Translations under genes and position numbers: made by a program
Shown: piece after piece, positions 14,509-19,560 of the stretch
Layout of the letters: each line of letters opens with the position of its first letter
How positions within the stretch are numbered: position 1 is the stretch's first letter
The notes under the pieces: generated by a model
Databases searched by the model: none
Told to the model about the DNA's origin: nothing
The model's input: the letters and a program-made list of their open reading frames with translations, nothing else
Source of the DNA: Spirochaetia bacterium UBA2205
GTDB taxonomy: Bacteria > Spirochaetota > UBA4802 > UB4802
Assembly: GCA_002328585.1 (NCBI GenBank)
Contig: DCUV01000027.1
Coordinates: 1-19,560, forward strand
Reading direction: 5' to 3'
Length of the DNA stretch: 19,560 bases

Positions 14509-15813
14509 TTATTCATAGCGTATTGATTCAACAGGATGCAATCGTGATGCATACCATGAAGGAAGAATAGCAGCAACGGTGGCAATAAAAATTGCCAGTA
14601 TAGCAACAATCATCACAAATTCAGGTTGTATTTGTGTTGGAAGCGAATCAATATAATATACATTTTTTGGCACCAGCGAAACAGGATAAAAAATACCTAA
14701 ATCAAAAGTTATAAATATCCATGACATTACACCATTAATAGTTCTCTCAATCCAGTGTATGATTGATTCCAAATTGATGGCAGTAACAAGCCCGGTAATA
14801 ACGCCAACAATTGCGCCAATGAGCCCAATGAAAAAACCTTCCAGCACAAAGATGGTCATGATAGAATATGGTTGTGCTCCCATTGTTTTTAATATGCCAA
14901 TAGATTTACGTTTTTCCATTACAACCATGACAAGCGTACCCATTATGGTAAACGAAGCTGAGATTATCACTAAAAATAAAATGATAGTCATAATTAACTT
15001 TTCAAGACGCAGTGCATAGAATAAATTTTGATTTTGTTGTTCGGCCGTTGTTACCTGATAATCATAGCCAATGAGCCCTTGAACAATTGAAGATATTTTA
15101 TCCATATCATATATATCATCAAGTTTCACAGCAAGTCCGCTTACAATATTGCCAATGCCATAAAGCTGCTGTGTTTGCGGTATTGTCATGATAATAAGTT
15201 TTGTGTCAAAATCGTAGTATCCTGTTTTGAAATAACTTGCTATGCGGTATTTTCCAATGCCAGGCGTTATTCCTTCTTTTGCGGTTAACCTTCCTTTGGG
15301 AACAATAATCTCTAAATAATCGCCTAAGCGCAAATTATAATTAAATGCCATCTCCTCGCCAATTGCTATTGTAGTAGGTTTTCTAAATTCTTTATCACCA
15401 GCAGTTACAAATTTTTTTATATCATCAGGAACCATCCCGAAATTGCCGTAACCACGGATTGCAACAGGAAAAATATTTGACTTGACACGCACTAAACCCT
15501 GACCCTGAACAAACGGTTCTATAGAGCGTATCCCTTTTATTGTTTTTATTGTGTTCGATAGTTCCTTATAATCGGCTAAACCTTCGCTATTATCATCTGC
15601 AAAAAAACGGCTTACTGTTATATGCGCATCAACATCCAGAATTTTATCGCGAATCTGACTCTGGAAACCTGTCATTACTGACATCACTACGATAATAACA
15701 AATACACCAATAGCAACTATAAACAGCGATAAAAATGTATTAAAAGAGATAAATCCCTGAGATTTTTTTGCCTTAAGATACCGCCATCCTATAAATAGCT
15801 CATATAGTCGCAT
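14509..15813 (-). CDS. lolC: Lipoprotein-releasing ABC permease LolC/LolE
   Basis: A 434-aa permease of the LolC/LolE (MacB-like FtsX) family. The N-terminal motif RYLKAKKSQGFISFNTFLSL leads into the first membrane helix (about 28-50). A periplasmic domain of about 220 residues follows, beginning DKILDVDAHITVS, and then three helices (about 277-300, 322-350 and 398-420), ending in the SRLHPVESIRYE tail seen in LolC/LolE proteins. With LolD it extracts lipoproteins from the inner membrane for transfer to LolA. A single permease gene suggests a homodimeric (LolF-like) complex, although a second copy could lie elsewhere. AAAGGA lies six bases before the ATG. lolD follows 41 bases downstream. Confidence 0.88.
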   Translation of the reverse strand: MRLYELFIGWRYLKAKKSQGFISFNTFLSLFIVAIGVFVIIVVMSVMTGFQSQIRDKILDVDAHITVSRFFADDNSEGLADYKELSNTIKTIKGIRSIEPFVQGQGLVRVKSNIFPVAIRGYGNFGMVPDDIKKFVTAGDKEFRKPTTIAIGEEMAFNYNLRLGDYLEIIVPKGRLTAKEGITPGIGKYRIASYFKTGYYDFDTKLIIMTIPQTQQLYGIGNIVSGLAVKLDDIYDMDKISSIVQGLIGYDYQVTTAEQQNQNLFYALRLEKLIMTIILFLVIISASFTIMGTLVMVVMEKRKSIGILKTMGAQPYSIMTIFVLEGFFIGLIGAIVGVITGLVTAINLESIIHWIERTINGVMSWIFITFDLGIFYPVSLVPKNVYYIDSLPTQIQPEFVMIVAILAIFIATVAAILPSWYASRLHPVESIRYE

Positions 15814-15852
15814 AGATTATCCTTTAAAAAAAGTTATAACGAATCTATTAAA

Positions 15853-16085
15853 TTATACTATTTTGTCAAATGTATTTATTTTTACTACACTTTTGCAATA
15901 TGTTTCATTGTAATAAGAATACTCGCTGTCACTATACTTAAAAATAGCATTACAGCCTATTCTAAAGCCAAAATCAAAATAAAAACCTGTTTTTTTTATA
16001 TGAAACTCGTAAGATAACTTCACCAATACCTGATATATAGTCATTATTTTTATTAAAAACTTTTGGAGATACAATAAAAATATTG
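15853..16085 (-). pseudogene. Decayed, frameshifted gene fragment between flgJ and lolC
   Basis: Downstream of flgJ two frames join into one protein-like stretch if one base is removed from an A8 run (minus strand; T8 at 15990-15997 on plus). The first part contains FIVSPKVFNKNNDYISGIGE, the second continues TGFYFDFGFRIGCNAIFKYS and ends in a stop at 15853. About 80 codons result, with alternating aromatic and polar residues like an outer-membrane beta-barrel tail. There is no start codon with a ribosome binding site and the front part is absent. I read it as the end of a lost gene. The 73-codon frame from a TTG at 16074 has no initiation signal. The family is unknown. Confidence 0.45.
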
Positions 16086-16466
16086 CTACTTTTTACTTAA
16101 CTGGTCATAGAGGGTTTTTGCTATGCCAAGATTTGCTGTTTTCGACATCTGGAGTGCATATTCATTGTAGAGCATATCTTCAAATATATCTTCAGCCATG
16201 CCACCATAGAGCAGGTCATTTTCTTTATGAATTGTTTTTCGCATCTCTTTAAGCATCTGCGATACAAACAATGATTCCATCTCAATACATACATCCATTA
16301 GTTTTTTGTCAACTGGCTTACTATTTTGTTTTTGTACAATAGCTTCATCGAGCATGGATTTAAATTGTGAGGAATTTACATTAAGTTTTTGTTCAATATC
16401 CTTTTGTTTGTTGATGGATAAATTAGTTTTTTGACCTTCTATAATGTTATGTATTGTAGTATCCAC
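16086..16466 (-). CDS. flgJ: FlgJ-like rod-binding protein, without muramidase domain
   Basis: A protein of about 126 aa whose C-terminal half matches the rod-binding domain of FlgJ: MESLFVSQMLKEMRKTI, then GGMAEDIFEDMLYNEYALQM and ending SKTANLGIAKTLYDQL. It acts in the periplasm as the scaffold on which the flagellar rod is built. The peptidoglycan hydrolase domain of enterobacterial FlgJ is absent, so another enzyme must open the wall. I prefer the GTG at 16466: GAGG lies five bases before it, formed around the flgI stop codon, and it gives a seven-base gap to flgI. A TTG at 16484 would overlap flgI by 11 bases and lacks such a site. It is last in the flagellar operon. Confidence 0.85.
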   Translation of the reverse strand: MDTTIHNIIEGQKTNLSINKQKDIEQKLNVNSSQFKSMLDEAIVQKQNSKPVDKKLMDVCIEMESLFVSQMLKEMRKTIHKENDLLYGGMAEDIFEDMLYNEYALQMSKTANLGIAKTLYDQLSKK

Positions 16467-16473
16467 AATAACC

Positions 16474-17466
16474 TCACTGAACAATTAATTCTGCATGTAA
16501 ACAGCCTGCTTGCTTCATAGCTTTTAATATGGCTATGATGTCCTGGGTACTCATCCCGATATAATTAAGCGAATCTACCAGATCCTTGACGGTAGCTGCA
16601 TCTTTCATTAAATAAAGGCTACCCTTTTTATTAGTTTCTTCAATGGTTATGGTTACACCGGATTTGCTTATAACAGCCTGTGATACCCTGATATCACCTC
16701 CCATAACTATTGTGCCATTGCTTTCATTAACAACGACACGGGCACTATATACAGGCACTACTTCAATATTTTCTATAGTAGATATAAATTCTGCAGTAGT
16801 TATATTTTGAGGTAAACTGCACTGTATAAAACCTTTATCAATGACTGGCCTGGCATCTGGATATTTTTTTTCAATTGCTGTTTTTACTTCATTGGCTACT
16901 GAAAAATCAAAGTTTAATAGTGCAAGTTTAATAGTTCCATTGACAACAACCTCGGGTAATATTTCACGTTCAACAATACCGCCAGAAACAATTTTTCCAA
17001 TGGTTGCACCTTTACGTTTATCTCCGGCAATAGATAGCATGCCCTGTGCTACAACATAAGTAGCATCATCAGCTCCTTTTAGTGATGATTGTAACAGCAC
17101 ACCGCCTTCAAGTGATTTTGCATCACCAATAGATGACACTGTAACATCAATACGATCGCCTACCCTGACATATGGTGGCAATGTTGCAGTAACAAGCACA
17201 GCAGCAATATTTTTTGAATTAATAGTTTCATTATTAAGCCCTAAATTTTTTAAAACATTTGAAAGCGAGCTCCGGGTTAACGCAACCTTGCTATCGCCTG
17301 TACCCTGCAAACCTATAACAAGCCCATAACCGTATATCTGGTTTTCCTTTAATCCATCAATCGCAATTAAATCTTTAATCTTTACAGCAACCTGTGCATA
17401 AAGATTAACCTGAATAAATAATAAAAGCAAGGTACATAAAATAATTATTTTGTTTCTCATTTTCAT
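16474..17466 (-). CDS. flgI: Flagellar P-ring protein FlgI
   Basis: A 330-aa protein with a Sec signal peptide (about residues 1-25, cleavage after LYA) and the FlgI hallmarks VKIKDLIAIDGLKENQIYGY, GLQGTGD, KNIAAVLVTATLPPYVRVGD, and a C-terminus ending LKAMKQAGCLHAELIVQ. FlgI forms the ring around the rod in the peptidoglycan layer. It is somewhat shorter than the roughly 365-aa E. coli precursor. The ATG at 17466 lies two bases after the flgH stop and has no strong ribosome binding site, so translation is probably coupled. A second ATG two codons later is also possible. Confidence 0.93.
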   Translation of the reverse strand: MKMRNKIIILCTLLLLFIQVNLYAQVAVKIKDLIAIDGLKENQIYGYGLVIGLQGTGDSKVALTRSSLSNVLKNLGLNNETINSKNIAAVLVTATLPPYVRVGDRIDVTVSSIGDAKSLEGGVLLQSSLKGADDATYVVAQGMLSIAGDKRKGATIGKIVSGGIVEREILPEVVVNGTIKLALLNFDFSVANEVKTAIEKKYPDARPVIDKGFIQCSLPQNITTAEFISTIENIEVVPVYSARVVVNESNGTIVMGGDIRVSQAVISKSGVTITIEETNKKGSLYLMKDAATVKDLVDSLNYIGMSTQDIIAILKAMKQAGCLHAELIVQ

Positions 17467-17468
17467 AG

Positions 17469-18095
17469 TTATTGCTGTGTTAGTTCGCCTAATATTCTTT
17501 GTAAATATTGAATTATAATCTGCTGTTTTTCCTGTTCGGTTAATGCAGATGAGGCAGATTCGCCCTCTTTCAATGGGACGCGTGTTATACGTACGCCCTC
17601 TTTAACACCCTGTATCTGTAATACCAAATTGGCGATGTCACTGGAATTAATAGTACCGCCGTTTATGGAAGCAGGATTTACAATTCCTGAGACATTAAAA
17701 ATGGTTGTAACTCCACTAAAGGAAAATGTTTTTGTGCCGTTTACTCTGAAATTACCATTTGCAAGGCGTTCCTGTACTGTCGCAGCTATCGATATGGCTA
17801 TATTCCCCCTGTGTTGCAAATTTGTGGTATTATTTTTGGTAGCATGTTTGCTGGCATTTATCTGAGGTAAAAAAGGCGTTATGGTGCCATCAGGCGCAGA
17901 AGTAACCGTAAAAGCATCATTATTGGCAAGCGTCAAAGTAAACCGCATCTGCGATATATCAGAAACCACAATGGTAAATATGTCGCCTACTTTAATAGCA
18001 TTCTGTGCGGTATAAAGGTTTTTATCTTTCCATATTGTATCAGCATATACTGTTGATACAATTACCAGAGCTATCGCCATAAAAATTTTTTTCAT
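17469..18095 (-). CDS. flgH: Flagellar L-ring protein FlgH, without lipobox
   Basis: A 208-aa FlgH. Conserved parts are VGDIFTIVVSD, the glycine-rich centre with NGNFRVNGTKTFSFSG, and FNVSGIVNPASINGGTINSS with the final LQRILGELTQQ. I place the start at the ATG at 18095, which forms an ATGA overlap with the flgA stop; the longer frame uses a GTG at 18104. The signal peptide (MKKIFMAIALVIVSTVYADT) looks like a signal peptidase I type: there is no lipobox and no cysteine anywhere, whereas FlgH of enterobacteria is a lipoprotein. A charged insert near residues 170-190 precedes the end. An unacylated FlgH would fit a flagellum that stays in the periplasm. Confidence 0.88.
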   Translation of the reverse strand: MKKIFMAIALVIVSTVYADTIWKDKNLYTAQNAIKVGDIFTIVVSDISQMRFTLTLANNDAFTVTSAPDGTITPFLPQINASKHATKNNTTNLQHRGNIAISIAATVQERLANGNFRVNGTKTFSFSGVTTIFNVSGIVNPASINGGTINSSDIANLVLQIQGVKEGVRITRVPLKEGESASSALTEQEKQQIIIQYLQRILGELTQQ

Positions 18096-18631
18096 AGTTT
18101 GCACTCAATAGCATCATTATGAATTGTTCCGGTTACAACCTTGCCATTTTGTAATGTCACTGTAATTTCATCGCCTGTTGTACCACTTTGTAGCGACCTG
18201 CCCATCAACTCAATAGCAATTGATTTCTTGATAAGTTTTACCATGACATAATCACCAATGCTTACGGTACGGCGTTTCATCATGGGCGATAGTTCATTGT
18301 ATGAATCCTGATTGTTTGTAAATGAACCATCACCGGTTATCATTTTAACAGAGTAGCCATGGATAATAGTAAGCCCTTTTACATAATTTTTTATACACTG
18401 GAAAACTTCATCTTTAGTAAAATATCCGTCTCTTTTAGACGATTCTGGCAATTCAATATTTTTAATGCTCTTGATATCCTCATCACCGTCCACGAGAGCT
18501 ATATCAGCAATGGTAATTTTATCGTTGGCTTTAACATTAGACTTTAAATAAAGCACAACATCGGCAAAAGCATGCGAATAAACAAAAATAAAACAGATGC
18601 TAATGACACCAATGAAAAATCGATACGTCAT
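18092..18631 (-). CDS. flgA: Flagellar P-ring assembly chaperone FlgA
   Basis: A 179-aa protein with a signal peptide (about residues 1-23, ending SHAFA) and an SAF-type domain of the FlgA family: the N-terminal strand region with VKANDKITIADIALVDGD, then MMKRRTVSIGDYVMVKLIKK and the C-terminal VTLQNGKVVTGTIHND. FlgA is the periplasmic chaperone for P-ring formation by FlgI, which is encoded two genes downstream. Its start overlaps the flgG stop as ATGA (18628-18631) and its stop overlaps flgH in the same way, which indicates coupled translation. Confidence 0.9.
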   Translation of the reverse strand: MTYRFFIGVISICFIFVYSHAFADVVLYLKSNVKANDKITIADIALVDGDEDIKSIKNIELPESSKRDGYFTKDEVFQCIKNYVKGLTIIHGYSVKMITGDGSFTNNQDSYNELSPMMKRRTVSIGDYVMVKLIKKSIAIELMGRSLQSGTTGDEITVTLQNGKVVTGTIHNDAIECKL

Positions 18632-19422
18632 CGTTTTAATCCAATTGCAGTGGCAAGCATTGAATCAGACGTCTGTATAGCTTTTGAGTTTATCTCGTAT
18701 GCACGTTGGGCAACAATCATATTAACCATCTCTTCGACAACCTTAACATTTGACATCTCTAAAAAGCCCTGGTGAGTAAGTGCCATTCCGTCAATTCCGG
18801 GAGGTCCAGCAATCTCTTCGCCTGAGGCTGGCGTTGTTTTATATAAATTTCCACCAATATTTTGCAACCCGGCAGGATTTACAAAACGTGCAATCTCAAG
18901 CTGCCCAACTTCTATTGGGTCATCATCCCCTACTACCTTAACCGTTACCCTTCCATCCTGACTGATAGATAATGTTTCCATAATAAAATTTTCAGGAAGT
19001 ACAATTGGCGGCTCCAGGAGGTATCCATTTGAAGTAACTATCTGCCTGTTGGAATCTACTTTAAAAGAACCATCACGGGTATAGGCGATAGTACCATCAT
19101 ATAATTGTACTTTAAAAAAGCCTTCACCCTCCAGTGCTATATCCATTTTGTTACCGGTTGATTGCAAACTTCCCTGCTCAAACAGTTTTTGCGTGGCTGA
19201 TACTTTTACTCCATGACCAACCTGAATTCCTGTGGGAACTTCACTTATTTCGGTTGCAGGTGTTCCCGCCATAAGCACAGTCTGGTAGATTAAATCCTCA
19301 AATTCGGCTCGCATCTTTTTAAATCCTGCAGTATTTACATTTGATAAATTATTTGAAATGGTATCTATATTAAATTGCTGTCCTATCATACCTGAAGCAG
19401 CAGTCCACAGTGAACGCATCAT
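18628..19422 (-). CDS. flgG: Flagellar distal rod protein FlgG
   Basis: A 264-aa rod protein. The N-terminal rod/hook motif is MMRSLWTAASGMIGQQ followed by ISNNLSNVNTAGFKK, and the C-terminus ends MIVAQRAYEINSKAIQTSDS then MLATAIGLKR. The central domain matches FlgG in size (family about 260 aa). It assembles the distal rod outside the inner membrane through the flagellar export apparatus, so no signal peptide is expected or seen. A GAGGTGAT site lies a few bases before the ATG. It is the first gene of the operon; flgF, which often precedes flgG, is not present in the 138 bases to the right edge. Confidence 0.94.
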   Translation of the reverse strand: MMRSLWTAASGMIGQQFNIDTISNNLSNVNTAGFKKMRAEFEDLIYQTVLMAGTPATEISEVPTGIQVGHGVKVSATQKLFEQGSLQSTGNKMDIALEGEGFFKVQLYDGTIAYTRDGSFKVDSNRQIVTSNGYLLEPPIVLPENFIMETLSISQDGRVTVKVVGDDDPIEVGQLEIARFVNPAGLQNIGGNLYKTTPASGEEIAGPPGIDGMALTHQGFLEMSNVKVVEEMVNMIVAQRAYEINSKAIQTSDSMLATAIGLKR

Positions 19423-19457
19423 ATTATCACCTCGTTTATATATAATCTTTTATATAT

Positions 19458-19485
19458 TTTTCGGCATAATTATTTATTTGCTTGA
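19458..19485 (-). promoter_or_regulatory. flgGp: Sigma-28-like promoter candidate for the flagellar operon
   Basis: On the minus strand GCCGAAAA (19465-19458) matches seven of eight bases of the sigma-28 -10 consensus GCCGATAA, preceded by TCAAGCAA (19485-19478) at a 12-base spacing (consensus about 11). It lies 36 bases upstream of the flgG ATG. Confidence 0.4.
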
Positions 19486-19522
19486 CATAATTGATTGACA
19501 AAATGATTTACTATATTAAATA
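19482..19522 (+). promoter_or_regulatory. Promoter-like sequence directed off the right edge
   Basis: Two TTGACA hexamers lie 13 bases apart (19482-19487 and 19495-19500). The second has TAAATA at 19517-19522, a spacing of 16. It may serve a divergent gene beyond the window; no coding sequence follows within it. Confidence 0.25.
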
Positions 19523-19560
19523 TAGATTAAAAGCAAAAAATAATAATAAGAAACTATCGC

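Noticed and set aside
16467..16484. TTG start for flgJ overlapping flgI by 11 bases
   Set aside because: The GTG at 16466 has a GAGG site five bases away and gives normal operon spacing. The TTG has none. The difference is only six residues.
16841..17059. Plus-strand frames inside flgI, flgH and flgA as antisense genes
   Set aside because: They are the complements of well-conserved flagellar codons and have no initiation signals.
18096..18104. GTG start for flgH
   Set aside because: The ATG at 18095 makes a standard ATGA overlap with flgA and gives a normal basic signal-peptide start.

Overview
The window is an AT-rich (roughly one-third GC by eye) bacterial chromosome segment from a Gram-negative, motile organism. 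A five-gene flagellar rod/ring operon (flgG-flgA-flgH-flgI-flgJ) and lipoprotein-releasing genes (lolC, lolD) show that it is diderm. Low GC, an FlgJ without the muramidase domain, an FlgH without a lipobox, and retention of L/P-ring genes would all fit a spirochaete of the Leptospira side of the phylum. That assignment is inference; no rRNA or taxonomic marker is present.

Layout. (1) 1-482, minus strand: the N-terminal end of a single-TM protein running off the left edge, then a 72-aa unknown protein. (2) 573-4450: a ROK-family repressor (minus) divergent from a YihQ-like GH31 sulfoquinovosidase homologue (plus). Their shared 347-bp spacer holds two promoter-like sequences, a perfect 16-bp palindrome and a second inverted repeat. 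(3) 4757-7469, plus: a metallo-beta-lactamase-fold hydrolase and a CapA-type lipoprotein, separated by a 505-bp gap with a structured GC-richer block and a small tandem repeat. (4) 7475-12079: an acyl-CoA metabolism cluster. An XRE repressor overlaps an acyl-CoA dehydrogenase gene (minus), and both diverge from an acyl-CoA synthetase plus a second acyl-CoA dehydrogenase (plus). (5) 12104-19422, all minus: flgG-flgA-flgH-flgI-flgJ, a decayed gene fragment, lolC, lolD and a beta-CASP ribonuclease-like protein.

How the genes work together. The ROK/GH31 pair looks like a substrate-inducible glycosidase module. The glycosidase aligns with E. coli YihQ at a constant offset of 101 residues and keeps both catalytic Asp residues, but the Arg that binds the sulfonate is Gln, and it has gained two N-terminal membrane segments. 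The ligase activates a carboxylic acid to its CoA thioester and the dehydrogenases oxidise it. The first dehydrogenase has Asp at the usual catalytic Glu position; the second has the base in the helix-G position instead. LolC/LolD export lipoproteins from the inner membrane. The flagellar genes are tightly coupled, with ATGA overlaps and short gaps, and are preceded by a sigma-28-like promoter candidate.

The most unusual items are the altered, membrane-anchored sulfoquinovosidase homologue under ROK control, the Cys-free FlgH, the dehydrogenase with Glu replaced by Asp, the repeated half-sites in front of the ligase, and an 11-bp tandem repeat running into the lolD start codon. I saw no CRISPR array, intact transposase, tRNA or rRNA.
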